Assembly (NCBI GenBank): GCA_028532855.1
Contig: JAQQAL010000022.1
Coordinates: 68,844-132,843, forward strand
Reading direction: 5' to 3'
DNA length: 64,000 bases
From: Candidatus Thalassospirochaeta sargassi
Lineage (GTDB): Bacteria; Spirochaetota; Spirochaetia; UBA9216
Part shown: in pieces, positions 15,808-25,559 of the stretch
How positions within the stretch are numbered: position 1 is the first letter of the stretch
Layout: the number at the start of each line of letters is the position of its first letter
Translations under genes and position numbers: made by a program
Notes under the pieces: generated by a model
Told to the model about the DNA's origin: nothing
Database searches by the model: none
Seen by the model: the letters and a program-made list of their open reading frames with translations, nothing else

Positions 15808-16677
15808 ATGACTGAGGAAGAATGCTTTAAAAAGGTAATTAATATAAAATATCCTGAAGGTTTTGTCTGTCCAAGATGCCGTAGCAATGCTTATTGGGTG
15901 AAACCAGGTAGACGAATAATCATATGTAGGTCATGTCGAAAGGAAATTTCTCCGCTATCCGGCAGTATGTTCAGTAGAAGTCATCTTCCTTTAAATCTAT
16001 GGTTTAATATTGTTGAAATGATGACAAACTCACCAGACAGGGTTATTACAGCTAAAACTATTTTCAAAGAACTAGGCCTGGGGTCATACCGAACAGCATG
16101 GGAAGCTTTGAACAAAATTCGTTTTGTCATAAGCCACAATGAACCCAGGATTAAACTCAAGGGTCATATTGAGTTTGATGAAATGGTTATAAACGGAATA
16201 GGTTCCGAATATAATAAGGTAAGCATACTTGGAGCCCTTGAAATAGAAGGTAAAAAAAGACTTACGCTCCAAATGATAAAAAATCCAGATGAAATGAATA
16301 TTAAAGATTATCTTAAGAAAAAGATTGATAAAAAAGCTACGGTAATAACTGATCCTGATAAGCTGTATATACATAACTGGCTTGTTCTGAACAGGATAAA
16401 GCAGAAGAGTTCGGTTAAACATTACGGGGCAAATTTTATGAGCATACATATAATCCTGCAGGATGTTAGATACGGTCTGCGAAACGGCCATCACAGTGTG
16501 TCCGAAAAATATCTGCAGCGGAATCTTGATGAATACGTTTTTACTTTTAACAATAACGATGATAGGACCAAAGCATATGAAAAGGTTCTGAATTATATGG
16601 TCAATACAAAACTCACAGCTTATAGAAGCGCCGAAATACCCAAAAGATCTTTTCTTTCTATAATAGCGGGTGAGTGA
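15808..16677 (+). CDS. IS1595/ISXO2-like transposase
   Basis: 289 residues. The N-terminal zinc ribbon has CPRC and CRSC pairs (about residues 22-25 and 40-43) and a helical region follows. The DDE-type domain has the first acidic residue in IEFDEMVING and the second in VITDPDKL, and ends with the YLQRNLDEYVFTFNNN segment typical of IS1595 (usually YLdEFxFRyN). I see no convincing terminal inverted repeats or target duplication in the flanks (15700-15807, 16678-16733), so it may be an immobile remnant or a domesticated copy. It is the only transposase-like gene in the window and separates two pyrimidine-related units. Confidence 0.75.
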   Translation: MTEEECFKKVINIKYPEGFVCPRCRSNAYWVKPGRRIIICRSCRKEISPLSGSMFSRSHLPLNLWFNIVEMMTNSPDRVITAKTIFKELGLGSYRTAWEALNKIRFVISHNEPRIKLKGHIEFDEMVINGIGSEYNKVSILGALEIEGKKRLTLQMIKNPDEMNIKDYLKKKIDKKATVITDPDKLYIHNWLVLNRIKQKSSVKHYGANFMSIHIILQDVRYGLRNGHHSVSEKYLQRNLDEYVFTFNNNDDRTKAYEKVLNYMVNTKLTAYRSAEIPKRSFLSIIAGE

Positions 16678-16678
16678 T

Positions 16679-16710
16679 AAAAAAGGAGCTGCCTCAGATG
16701 AAGCAGCTCC
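16679..16710 (-). terminator. Terminator of the eamA-preT-preA operon
   Basis: GGAGCTGC (16685-16692) pairs with GCAGCTCC (16703-16710); six T follow on the minus strand. Confidence 0.9.
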
Positions 16711-16733
16711 CGATTCAGTATGTTTAGATAAGT

Positions 16734-18041
16734 TTACTCGTCGTACTGGCCGACTATGATATCCCGTTTACACGGTACATCTTCCGCATATACAGCTTCA
16801 GAGCCCTTACCGAATTGGTCCTGGGGTTTGAAAACTACCTTACCGGGAGTAATGCAGTTTGCAACCGGACAGACATGTAGGCAGAGCTGGCAGCCAACAC
16901 ACTTGTCTTCATCAATTTCAACCTTACGATTCTCAGGATCCCAGGTTATAGCCTGATGTGCGCCATCAAAACATGAAACATAGCATCTACCACAGCCGAC
17001 ACATTTATCATAGTCAATCTGCGGGTATACCTTGAAATCTCTTTCAAGATCCTCCGCCGGCACAATGTTCTGAAGGGCTTTACCGCAGAAATCGTTGATA
17101 GATTTGTAGCCTTTTTCTTCCATCCAGATGGAAAGACCGCTAATCATATCTTCAACAATTCTGTATCCGTACTGCATTATAGAAGTAGTGAACTGAAGGT
17201 TGGTACAGCCGAGTGAAATAAACTCAGCGCAGTCTTCCCATGTTTCAATTCCGCCTATTCCAGAAATAGGAATGTCTTTAAGGTATTCATCCTGTTTCAT
17301 ATTGGCAATAAATCTAAGTGCAATAGGTTTTGCTGCAGCGCCAGAATATCCTGAGATTGAAGATTTCCCGTTTACAACGGGAAGTGCTGTCATCTGATCA
17401 AGGTCAATGTGTGTAATTGATTTGATCGTGTTGATTGCTGCTATAGCGTGACCGCCGGCTTTGATGGCAGCGGTTGCAGGTACTTCCATCTTCTCGATAT
17501 TCGGAGTCATTTTTAGCATTACAGGAATGTCAGTACCAGCGAGAGTAGCCTTAGTGAACTTCTCAATAAGCTCGAGATTTGCTCCAACATCGGAACCCAT
17601 GTTTTCCTGAGTCATCTGGGGGCATGAAAAGTTGCATTCAATAATATCCGCACCTGCCTCAGTAACATCTTTTGCAAGTCTGGTCCAGTCCTCTTCGTTT
17701 GAACCCATGATTGATACTATGAGGCACTTAGTAGGATAGTCTGCTTTTAGTTTTCGAAGAAACTTAAGATTCTCTTCATAGGGGTGGTCGGAGATCTGTT
17801 CCATGTTTTTGAACCCGAGGAAGGGCTGTCCTTCTTTTCGAACATGGTCAAAACGGGGAGAACATTCATCCGGTATATATGTACCGATTGTTTTGAAAAC
17901 AACTCCGCCTCCGCCTGCTTCGAGGAACTTTGAACACATTTCATAAGTTGCCGCAACAGGTGATGAGGAGAGCATAAACGGGTTTTCACATTTAAAACCC
18001 AGGAAGTCTACTGATAAATCTGCGTGTGTTCTCTTTTTCAT
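16734..18041 (-). CDS. preA: NAD-dependent dihydropyrimidine dehydrogenase subunit PreA
   Basis: 435 residues: an FMN-binding dihydroorotate-dehydrogenase-like barrel (about 10-310) and a C-terminal ferredoxin with two 4Fe-4S motifs ([11 protein letters not shown] and [12 protein letters not shown], about residues 340-395). The active-site motif ECNFSCPQM places the catalytic Cys at residue 140. With PreT it forms the bacterial counterpart of mammalian DPD, which interconverts uracil/thymine and the 5,6-dihydro forms with NADH. The ATG shares one base with the preT stop (TAATG), so the subunits are translationally coupled. Confidence 0.95.
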   Translation of the reverse strand: MKKRTHADLSVDFLGFKCENPFMLSSSPVAATYEMCSKFLEAGGGGVVFKTIGTYIPDECSPRFDHVRKEGQPFLGFKNMEQISDHPYEENLKFLRKLKADYPTKCLIVSIMGSNEEDWTRLAKDVTEAGADIIECNFSCPQMTQENMGSDVGANLELIEKFTKATLAGTDIPVMLKMTPNIEKMEVPATAAIKAGGHAIAAINTIKSITHIDLDQMTALPVVNGKSSISGYSGAAAKPIALRFIANMKQDEYLKDIPISGIGGIETWEDCAEFISLGCTNLQFTTSIMQYGYRIVEDMISGLSIWMEEKGYKSINDFCGKALQNIVPAEDLERDFKVYPQIDYDKCVGCGRCYVSCFDGAHQAITWDPENRKVEIDEDKCVGCQLCLHVCPVANCITPGKVVFKPQDQFGKGSEAVYAEDVPCKRDIIVGQYDE

Positions 18042-19327
18042 TATTTAGCCTCCTCTGAGAGATACTTGTCGATACTCTCTGCAGCTGTTTTTCCAACTGC
18101 TACAGCCTGAACAACAGTGTTTCCGCCGTTCACGATATCTCCACCTGCAAAGATGTAGGGTATATCGGTTTTGCAGTCTTTGGTCTCGTCAGCTATGATA
18201 GTATTCTTCGGTGTAAACTTAAGATCGGCGATTTCTTTAACCGATTCATCAGCGGCCTGGCCTATCGCAAAGACAACCTTGTCGCATTCAAGCTGTATGA
18301 TTGAATCATCCCTAAAGCCCTTACCCTTGATAGCGGTGACCTTACCGTTTTCTCCGATAATTTCAACCGGTGTGAAGCCGTAGTGAAAGTGAACGCCTAA
18401 CTCTTCTACGTAACTCATTTCGATTTTATGAGCAGGTGCTTCTTCACGAGTTCGTCGGTAGAGTATCATAGTTTTTTCTGCACCGAGCAGTCTTGCTGTT
18501 GTAGCACAGTCCATTGCAACATCTCCACCGCCAATTACTACAACCTTGTTGCCAGGGTCGATGTCGCCGTTTGAAGGCTTTGCGGCCCCAAGATATTCTA
18601 CAGCGTTTGTGACACCATCAAGATCTACGCCCGGAACATCCAGCATTTTCGCTGCCTGAATACCGGCACCTACAAAAAACGCTTTAAAACCTTCAGCCTT
18701 AAGCGCATCAATTGTTTTGTCCTTACCAATCTTTGTATTACACTCGATTTTTACACCGAGATTTTTGATTGTCTCTATTTCTTCATCAACAATATACTGT
18801 GGAAGACGGGCTGGAACAACTCCGTATGAAAGAACGCCGCCGGGAATTGCCTTTTCTTCAAAAATTGTTACATCATATCCCTTTTGTGCGAGCTCTGCAC
18901 CGCATGTAAGTGACGCGGGGCCGGAACCGATCATTGCCACTTTTTCCTTTGTAGCCTCAACTTTTTCAAGTGGCTGAAAGCCGGAAGCTTTTTCATAGTC
19001 TGTGGCAAATCTCTGAAGTCTGCCGATCTGTATCGGTTTATCTATACCTGATCGTGAACAGCCTTTCTCGCAGAGAACTTCATAAGGACATACGCGTGCG
19101 CATATTCCACCGAGAACATTGTTTGTGCGGATAATCTCTGCCGCACCCTTAAAATTTCTGAACCTTATTGCCCGTATGAAATCACCGGGATTGGTTCCTG
19201 CAGGACAGTCCTGACTGCATGGTGCATCAAGACAAAGAAGACATCTGGAAGCTTCTTCCATTGCAGTTGCAATATTAAATGCAGGAACTGCTTCGCAAAG
19301 ATAGTCTTTTTTTGCATTTTCGGACAT
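18041..19327 (-). CDS. preT: NAD-dependent dihydropyrimidine dehydrogenase subunit PreT
   Basis: 428 residues of the GltD/PreT family: an N-terminal Fe-S domain rich in cysteines ([19 protein letters not shown], then [15 protein letters not shown]), an FAD site ([17 protein letters not shown], near residue 130) and an NAD(P) site ([19 protein letters not shown]). It oxidises NADH and passes electrons to PreA. AGGAGG precedes ATG. It follows eamA by 20 bases, so the transcription start is probably the eamA promoter, which has a shared operator. Confidence 0.95.
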   Translation of the reverse strand: MSENAKKDYLCEAVPAFNIATAMEEASRCLLCLDAPCSQDCPAGTNPGDFIRAIRFRNFKGAAEIIRTNNVLGGICARVCPYEVLCEKGCSRSGIDKPIQIGRLQRFATDYEKASGFQPLEKVEATKEKVAMIGSGPASLTCGAELAQKGYDVTIFEEKAIPGGVLSYGVVPARLPQYIVDEEIETIKNLGVKIECNTKIGKDKTIDALKAEGFKAFFVGAGIQAAKMLDVPGVDLDGVTNAVEYLGAAKPSNGDIDPGNKVVVIGGGDVAMDCATTARLLGAEKTMILYRRTREEAPAHKIEMSYVEELGVHFHYGFTPVEIIGENGKVTAIKGKGFRDDSIIQLECDKVVFAIGQAADESVKEIADLKFTPKNTIIADETKDCKTDIPYIFAGGDIVNGGNTVVQAVAVGKTAAESIDKYLSEEAK

Positions 19328-19347
19328 CTATAACCCTCCTATAAAAG

Positions 19348-20277
19348 TTACATCCTTGTTTTCATATCAGCATTTATAAAATTATTTTGACGCTGAATAA
19401 GAAAAATAGAAATAATTACTATAAAAATACCCGCATAAGCAGCTGATGCAGGTCTTTCGCCTAAGAATAGAATTGAAAGAGTAATTCCAGAAACCGGAAT
19501 TAGAAATTTGAATGCTGTAGCTCTTACAACATCGAAGTATTTCAAAGACATTGAAAAAAACAGATAGGCAGCAGCTGTAGCAATACTACCTAGATAAATA
19601 ATCAGAAGAATATCCATCCCCGAAGGTGAGCTGAGTTCAGTGAAAAAATTTTTATTAATAATAAAATTAACAAAGAACAGAACTACTGTTCCTATGAGCA
19701 TGCTGATATAGGTTGTAGCCAGACTCCCGAGACGTCTTACAGGCTCTTTTATGAGTATTCCGTATAAACTCATTGAAACGGCACCGCAAAGCAGAAGCAG
19801 GTTACCTGAAAGTACCTCACCGCCAGTTTTGAACAAGCTGAAATCACCGCCGGTAACAACAAGAACAATCCCTGCAATTCCAATCGCAATTCCTATTATC
19901 TGTCTACGCGAAATACTCTCACCCAGCAAAAAGAATGCAAGTACGGCTGTAAAAACAGGCTGTGTGTTAATTAATATTGAGCCGTTTGAAGCTGTAGAGT
20001 GTGCGATACCGAAATATAAAAAAATTGAAAATACGGCAGTGCCTGCAAGACCTGCAGCAGTAAGAATAATTAAAGATTTAAAATCAATTTTCTTGCTGTT
20101 TTTTCTTATTTCGATTATAAACATTGGTGAAAGAGTTATTATTGCGGCAATATATCGCAGGAATGCCATTGTCATAGGACTGATGTCGGTCATCAGGTAT
20201 TTTGAGACCGGATATACCGAACCCCACGCGAGCATTGCGATAATTAGATATGTTACAGGTCTTGCTGATTCACGCAT
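19348..20277 (-). CDS. EamA/DMT-family transporter
   Basis: 309 residues with ten membrane helices in two EamA repeats (the second near GNLLLLCGAVSMSLYGILIKE). Family members export or import small metabolites. It is the first gene of the operon with preT and preA, so it may move a pyrimidine or one of its breakdown products (inference). The ATG at 20277 lies only ~3 bases from the expected transcription start of a strong upstream promoter and has no ribosome binding site, so the message may be leaderless. Confidence 0.8.
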   Translation of the reverse strand: MRESARPVTYLIIAMLAWGSVYPVSKYLMTDISPMTMAFLRYIAAIITLSPMFIIEIRKNSKKIDFKSLIILTAAGLAGTAVFSIFLYFGIAHSTASNGSILINTQPVFTAVLAFFLLGESISRRQIIGIAIGIAGIVLVVTGGDFSLFKTGGEVLSGNLLLLCGAVSMSLYGILIKEPVRRLGSLATTYISMLIGTVVLFFVNFIINKNFFTELSSPSGMDILLIIYLGSIATAAAYLFFSMSLKYFDVVRATAFKFLIPVSGITLSILFLGERPASAAYAGIFIVIISIFLIQRQNNFINADMKTRM

Positions 20278-20285
20278 AAAGACAA

Positions 20286-20345
20286 ATTATAAATGCTTTT
20301 TTGTGAATTCGCAACATAAAAGTTTAAAAAATGTTTGCCTAAACA
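20286..20345. promoter_or_regulatory. eamA-preTA promoter with shared operator
   Basis: Minus strand: TTGCGA (20309-20314), 17-base spacer, perfect TATAAT (20286-20291). TGTTTGCCTAAACA at 20332-20345 is a nearly perfect palindrome of the shared motif and sits between this promoter and the divergent AEC gene, 20 bases before the latter's start codon. Confidence 0.65.
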
Positions 20346-20364
20346 TTGAACTCGGGAGATAAGA

Positions 20365-21252
20365 TTGATTTTCAGCATTTTTATTATAATTTTACCGCTT
20401 TTCGCGGCGATGGGTGCCGGTTTCGGTCTCTCAAAACTTTTTACTATAGATGAGAACAGTCTGACAAGGGTTTTGACCGACTTTTTTATGCCTGCACTGG
20501 TGTTTTATTCATTATATACATCGGATATTGTCGTTACTGAAACCCTCAGGTTGCTCGGTGCTACGACAATGGCTGTTTTTTTACTTATTATAATGGCAAT
20601 AGCATATTGTCGCGCCTCAAAAATGAGTGTGAGGGCATTTGCTCCGTCAATATGTTTCATGAATTCAGGATTTCTTGGAATTCCGTTGATGGCACTGTGG
20701 GGTGGGGCTGCCGCGGTGAATATTGAAGTTGTTATTGACCAGATGCAGACTTTCTATATTTTTACAATAGGAATTATAATCGTATCAGGTGGTTTCAACG
20801 CTAACGGATTGAAAGAAATGACACGCACTCCGCTGCTATGGGCAATAATAGCGGGGTTTTTCCTAAGATTCGCGGGTATTAAAATACCAGAAGCTGTTAC
20901 TGGCATATTCAGGTTTAGTGGTGAAGGAGCCTCTGCGCTTGCGGCCTTTACGGTTGGATGTTCTATGAGCAGCCGCAGGATAATCCTGAACCGGCATCTT
21001 ACAGCAGGGCTTGTGCTTCGTTTTGCGGGCGGATTTGCAGCCGGATGGCTTTCTTCAATAGTTTTTGGTCTGACAGGAACAACAAAAATTATAATGATTG
21101 TTGCTACTAGCCTGCCGTCAGCTGTTTTCTCATATGTGCTGCCGCTACGTTACGGCGTCAATACGGAGCTGGCAGGAAGTATGGTTGTTGTTTCAACACT
21201 GCTGGGAATAATTATGATTCCGGCAGCATTTGTTCTGGCCGGAATGGTTTAA
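20365..21252 (+). CDS. AEC family transporter
   Basis: 295 residues, about ten membrane helices; the N-terminal pattern and FMNSGFLGIPLMALWGG match the auxin efflux carrier (AEC) family, whose bacterial members carry malonate, malate or other organic acids. The start is TTG at 20365 after GGGAGAT. Malonate-type substrates would fit the acyl-CoA decarboxylase in this window, but the family alone does not fix the substrate. It is divergent from eamA-preTA, and an operator lies between them. Confidence 0.8.
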   Translation: MIFSIFIIILPLFAAMGAGFGLSKLFTIDENSLTRVLTDFFMPALVFYSLYTSDIVVTETLRLLGATTMAVFLLIIMAIAYCRASKMSVRAFAPSICFMNSGFLGIPLMALWGGAAAVNIEVVIDQMQTFYIFTIGIIIVSGGFNANGLKEMTRTPLLWAIIAGFFLRFAGIKIPEAVTGIFRFSGEGASALAAFTVGCSMSSRRIILNRHLTAGLVLRFAGGFAAGWLSSIVFGLTGTTKIIMIVATSLPSAVFSYVLPLRYGVNTELAGSMVVVSTLLGIIMIPAAFVLAGMV

Positions 21253-21253
21253 G

Positions 21254-21991
21254 TTACTCCCAGACGCTTTCGGCCAGGCAATTCGGAGCTCCTCCGCCAT
21301 AAGGTCGGATGCAATGCTGAACCCGGTTTCCTTCTATATTATACTCAGCCTGAGCTTCGCACCCTGGAAGAATTTCCATCTTATGAATAATTTCAATTTT
21401 TCTAAGCTTTTTTTCAACATGAAAATCAAGTGGTAAAGCATCAAGTAGCCATTTGATATATTCTCCAGAAGTAACATGTGAGTTTACATCCAGTGAAGAA
21501 TAATCCGCTCTGAATCCGCCAACTATTTCTGAATTATCGGGTTCGGATAACTTGCCTTTGAAATTATCAATTATCATTCTTTCGGCACTATCAGGCTCAG
21601 GGTGGATGTCAAGAACCTTCTTAGGAAGGCGAACAACCCTGCGTTTTTTAAGATCGATTGTAAGCCATGCACTTGTAGCCCGGCATATTTCTCCCCCATT
21701 TTCATCTATTATTTGGAAATCTCTGCATGAATAAAGATCCCGTGCGCCTGTAGGCCATGTAGTAACCGTAAGCTCTTCTCTTGTCGCAGGAAGTCTTTTG
21801 ATTTCAACGTTGATCCTTGACAACATCCAGGTTAATCCTATTTCCTGAAGATCCTGCACTGTAATGCCGTAGTCTATGCAATGGTCACCTGCAGCGTCAT
21901 ACATGAAATGAAAAAGACTAGGGATGTAGGCTAGACCATTCGGTCCTGTGTGGTAATTTCTTATTTTGTATTTATCACTGTATTTCATCAT
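21254..21991 (-). CDS. Acyl-ACP thioesterase
   Basis: 245 residues of the FatA/FatB-like bacterial thioesterase family with two hot-dog folds. The first half contains the substrate-helix region YDAAGDHCIDYG and LTWMLSRINVEIKRLP; the second half contains SSLDVNSHVTSGEYIKWLLDALP, where Asn and His match the active-site N-x-H. It releases free fatty acids from acyl-ACP in the cytoplasm. It converges on the AEC gene with one base between stops. Two adjacent ATG codons exist at the start and no binding site is obvious. Confidence 0.8.
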   Translation of the reverse strand: MMKYSDKYKIRNYHTGPNGLAYIPSLFHFMYDAAGDHCIDYGITVQDLQEIGLTWMLSRINVEIKRLPATREELTVTTWPTGARDLYSCRDFQIIDENGGEICRATSAWLTIDLKKRRVVRLPKKVLDIHPEPDSAERMIIDNFKGKLSEPDNSEIVGGFRADYSSLDVNSHVTSGEYIKWLLDALPLDFHVEKKLRKIEIIHKMEILPGCEAQAEYNIEGNRVQHCIRPYGGGAPNCLAESVWE

Positions 21992-22136
21992 AAGAACATG
22001 CTAATAAAAAGCGAAGATAATGTAAACGTAAAAATTATAAAGTAAAATATTTCAGAACGCGTTTTTTTAATGAAAGTGTAATAAAAATCATCTATACTTG
22101 AAGAAGATACATCTAAATTAACTACGGAGAGGTTGT

Positions 22137-23132
22137 ATGTTAATACAAAAAGTTATGCTAGTCAGTTTATTGATGATAGCATTTGTCATTTTGCCATTGA
22201 GCGCTCAGCAGAAAGAGACACTTGCTGTCCTCGATTTTACTACGGAAGCGGTATCCGAAATAGAAATGAAGGCTATAGTTGAGTTTCTGTCAGCCGAGCT
22301 GTTCAAGACGAGAAAATATACAGTTATTGATGTGAGTCAGCGTGAAACAATTCTTAAAGAGATGGAGTTTTCAATGCAGGGTTGTTCAGACGATTCATGT
22401 GCTCTTGAAATAGGTAAATTGCTATCAGCTGAAATGATTGTTACCGGAAACCTGTCGAAGGTTGGAAGCAGATATCTGATGTCGGTAAAGATGCTTGAAA
22501 CCGAAACATCTAAGACAATGGGCACAGCTAATGGAAAATTCACGGATCTTGATGAACTGATTGACGGTCTTGAAACTATTGCATACAGCCTGGCGGATAT
22601 GGAAGCCCGGGGCCCTGCCATTGTGAAAGCAGAGCCGGTTGCTGAGCCGGAACCTGTCGTTGAAAAGACACCTGTTGAAACAAAGGCCGATGAAGCAGAC
22701 TTTACTGCTGAAGATACAGTTGCTGAAGAAGCCAAATCGCGTGATACGAAGGTACAGGTTGACAAGGGCGGTTCGAAGATAGGGGGAATAGTCTGCACGG
22801 CCGGAGGAGTTGCAGCCCTGGGAGTAGGGGGATATTTTCTCTACAACCTTTTTGCAAACAGCCTGCCTGAATATAACGATGCTGCTGATGCGTATGATTA
22901 CGCCTATGAAGAAAATGCTGACTACGGCAGCCTGCATGATGCACAGACTGAAGCATACGATGAGGCTGTTCTCGATTTGGCAATTGGCGCCGGCGCAGCA
23001 GTAATAGGTGTTGCTCTGACTACGGTCGGTATTCTGCTGTTTCCCAACGGACAAACCGAAAGCGGCGCTGAAGTAAGCATGTCGCCGGTTATCTACGATA
23101 ACCCAGGCCTTATAGTCCGGGTAAGATATTAA
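22137..23132 (+). CDS. Exported CsgG/FlgO-like protein
   Basis: 331 residues: signal peptide (1-24), a CsgG/FlgO-like alpha/beta domain (about 25-160; LAVLDFTTE, LSAEMIVTGNLSKVGSRYL), a Glu/Pro/Thr-rich acidic linker (165-210) and two hydrophobic segments near 217-235 and 278-300. The domain resembles periplasmic lipoprotein components of secretion and flagellar systems; spirochaetes often carry several copies. The protein at 40659-41561 is a clear paralogue over the first domain. GGAGAG precedes ATG. The next gene follows after 12 bases. No specific function can be named. Confidence 0.65.
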   Translation: MLIQKVMLVSLLMIAFVILPLSAQQKETLAVLDFTTEAVSEIEMKAIVEFLSAELFKTRKYTVIDVSQRETILKEMEFSMQGCSDDSCALEIGKLLSAEMIVTGNLSKVGSRYLMSVKMLETETSKTMGTANGKFTDLDELIDGLETIAYSLADMEARGPAIVKAEPVAEPEPVVEKTPVETKADEADFTAEDTVAEEAKSRDTKVQVDKGGSKIGGIVCTAGGVAALGVGGYFLYNLFANSLPEYNDAADAYDYAYEENADYGSLHDAQTEAYDEAVLDLAIGAGAAVIGVALTTVGILLFPNGQTESGAEVSMSPVIYDNPGLIVRVRY

Positions 23133-23144
23133 GGAGTGGGTGAG

Positions 23145-24689
23145 ATGAAGAGAACGATATTATTATTAACTGCGCTTATTATTATGGTCGGATTTTCAGC
23201 CTGTGAATTGCTCTCAGGTTCGCCCGATAGAGATAATCAAAATGATCCGGGGGCAGCAGAATATTTAGATTATTATGTAACCCTTACTTTAGAGCCCGGT
23301 ATAGATTATATTGGTATAACTTATGACCTTGCGGGAGATACTCCATTTGATGAATTTGATGAGAAAATTGAAGTGATATATGGAACCGATACAGATATAA
23401 ACAGCAGCAATAATTCCAGTATGACTTCTGATTCCAATTATATAGAAATAACTGGTCTAAGCTATGGAAATATGTATAATTTCTGGCTTAAGTGTACTGA
23501 TGAGGATTCAGATGAACTTATTTTTCAGAAGCATATCAGCGCCATGCCGGAAGCTATTGGTAAAAAAGATGATGGTTTCGCTACGAACGGTAAGTTTGAA
23601 TTAGGACTGCCGTATACATCTTCAGAAGCATATGACTTGACGAGTAATTCGAGTAATGAAATATTTATTGGAGCCGGGTCTTCTTCTCCTGTAATTTCTC
23701 AGCCGATAATCAAATTGACTTCTGATGGATCTTATGATTCATCATTCGGGATAAGCGGTGTTTTTGACGACGGTAGCAATGAAAATTACGAACTGGTATC
23801 TGCTATGTGCGGTGAAGACGTAGTAAATTTCCTTGCAAGAGGTAATTCCTTTGATTTGGAGTCGTACAAAAATTCGGACAGCAGAGGTTCAGCCGGATTT
23901 CAGTATGGTGTATACGCAGCAGCCAGTGCGGAAAATTATGTATATGCTGGTGGAATTAATTATGACAGTGAGTTTTCTATTGTAAGGTTTGATTCTACAA
24001 TTAAGCAGTCATCATCTTTAGAATATTCTGTTATTAATGCAGATCTGACTGATGATATAGTTATGTACAGTGAGGTAATTGGCATTTCTTATAAGAATGA
24101 AAAAATTTATGGTGTAGGCATATATGAAACAGAAGAAATGATGATTTATAAAACATTTATGCATGCTGTGATTCTTGATGCAGACAATATGACTCTTTTA
24201 AACGAGCTTGAGTTTAACGCTGACTGGGATGATGATCAGGAGCGAAGAATCCAGATAGGGACACCTGGTCCGATGAGCAGGGTTGTGATTGCTGCTGACA
24301 ATGATAATAATGTTTATATTGCGGGGGCGGGAATCATTTCCAAATTCAGCCAAAACGGAGATGTTTTTGATATAGATTCGAATTGGCAGGATAGCGGAAG
24401 CCGTTATTTCGTTAACAATTATTGTCCCGAAGAGCTGCTGGTACAGGATAACGATAAAATACTACTCTTTACTAATGTTTGGACGGATATTGAATCTGAT
24501 CCTGCCATCTTAGAAAAGAGTATAATTTACAGATTTAACAATGACGGTACAACAGATACTTCATTCGGAACAGATGGTTCAATAGAAAATACAAATTTCG
24601 AGATTACAGGTGCCGAGGTTAAATCTGACGGTAGAATTATTGTTTCAGGAAATGAGGCTGGAGCTGCCGTTGTATATCAATATGAATAA
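23145..24689 (+). CDS. Lipoprotein with delta-60-type repeats
   Basis: 514 residues. ATG at 23145 has AAGGAG 8 bases upstream; a GTG 9 bases earlier overlaps that site. The signal peptide ends in a lipobox (VGFSAC, Cys20). Residues 40-135 are an Ig/FnIII-like beta region, and the rest has repeats of the delta-60 beta-propeller type with DSSFG or DTSFG phrases (DSSFGISGVFDDG, DTSFGTDGSI). Such repeats occur in exported surface proteins of spirochaetes and bacteroidetes. It is co-transcribed with the CsgG-like gene and has its own terminator. Confidence 0.75.
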   Translation: MKRTILLLTALIIMVGFSACELLSGSPDRDNQNDPGAAEYLDYYVTLTLEPGIDYIGITYDLAGDTPFDEFDEKIEVIYGTDTDINSSNNSSMTSDSNYIEITGLSYGNMYNFWLKCTDEDSDELIFQKHISAMPEAIGKKDDGFATNGKFELGLPYTSSEAYDLTSNSSNEIFIGAGSSSPVISQPIIKLTSDGSYDSSFGISGVFDDGSNENYELVSAMCGEDVVNFLARGNSFDLESYKNSDSRGSAGFQYGVYAAASAENYVYAGGINYDSEFSIVRFDSTIKQSSSLEYSVINADLTDDIVMYSEVIGISYKNEKIYGVGIYETEEMMIYKTFMHAVILDADNMTLLNELEFNADWDDDQERRIQIGTPGPMSRVVIAADNDNNVYIAGAGIISKFSQNGDVFDIDSNWQDSGSRYFVNNYCPEELLVQDNDKILLFTNVWTDIESDPAILEKSIIYRFNNDGTTDTSFGTDGSIENTNFEITGAEVKSDGRIIVSGNEAGAAVVYQYE

Positions 24690-24713
24690 AAATCAGCAAT
24701 AGGATACCTATCG

Positions 24714-24742
24714 GGGCCCGTTATCAGCGGGCACCTTTTTTT
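24714..24742 (+). terminator. Terminator of the lipoprotein gene
   Basis: GCCCG (24716-24720) pairs with CGGGC (24728-24732), followed by ACC and seven T. Confidence 0.75.
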
Positions 24743-24766
24743 ATTATTGAAGCTGTGAAATAATTA

Positions 24767-25459
24767 ATGATAGTCTGCTGCATGGCTGAAAAAAGACTAA
24801 GATTATGGGACAGAGAGTTTTTAAGCAAGGGTGATGTGATTCTTGCATTTATTCTGCGGGGGCTGTTTTTAGTTTCTCTTGTGATTAGTATTGTTACAGG
24901 CCGCTATGATCTGATTCCGATTTCCGCGGTCTCATTCGGGCTGACCTTTCTCCCTTCTATTCTTGAACGGAGTATAAAGGTGAGTCTGCCGCCGTCGTTT
25001 CAGGTTATGCTCCTTATTTTTATTTTCGGTGCCCAGTTTCTCGGGGAGATTCTCGATTATTATGAGCGATTCTGGTGGTGGGATCTGCTGCTGCACGGAT
25101 GGTCGGGGGTCCTGCTGGGTACTGTAGGATTCCTGCTAGTGTATGTTATGAATGAGGCATCAAAGGTTGAGGTAGATATGTCGCCTTTTTTCATATCATT
25201 TTTTGCACTCTGTTTTGCAGTAACCTGCGGTGTTGTCTGGGAGGTGTTCGAATACCTCATGGATGTTATATTCGGGACAAATATGCAGAAATCCGGGCTT
25301 GTTGATACTATGGGTGACCTGATTATTGATGCCGCGGGTGCTCTGATTATGTCAGTAAACGGTTTTCTGACCCTGCGTGCAAGAAAGAATAATGTCCTTT
25401 CAAGATCTATAACAAGGTTTATGGAAAAGAACCCTGACATGGAAAAAAAGCACGGCTGA
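24767..25459 (+). CDS. DUF2238/YjdF-like integral membrane protein
   Basis: 230 residues with about six membrane helices. The conserved polar residues typical of the YjdF-like family are visible: YERFWWWDLLLHGWSG, VVWEVFEYLMD and DTMGDLIIDAAGAL. Its function is unknown. No strong ribosome binding site precedes ATG 24767; the Met at codon 6 is an alternative start. It stands alone between the lipoprotein terminator and the convergent ptb gene. Confidence 0.65.
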   Translation: MIVCCMAEKRLRLWDREFLSKGDVILAFILRGLFLVSLVISIVTGRYDLIPISAVSFGLTFLPSILERSIKVSLPPSFQVMLLIFIFGAQFLGEILDYYERFWWWDLLLHGWSGVLLGTVGFLLVYVMNEASKVEVDMSPFFISFFALCFAVTCGVVWEVFEYLMDVIFGTNMQKSGLVDTMGDLIIDAAGALIMSVNGFLTLRARKNNVLSRSITRFMEKNPDMEKKHG

Positions 25460-25559
25460 GTCAGGGTTTGAAGCTGCAGTGTTGAAGAGGGATGGTTGGA
25501 GCGGAGCAATCCCCGTGAGCCGGCCGGTCAAAACAACACAGCGGAAAGCCCGACCTGTT

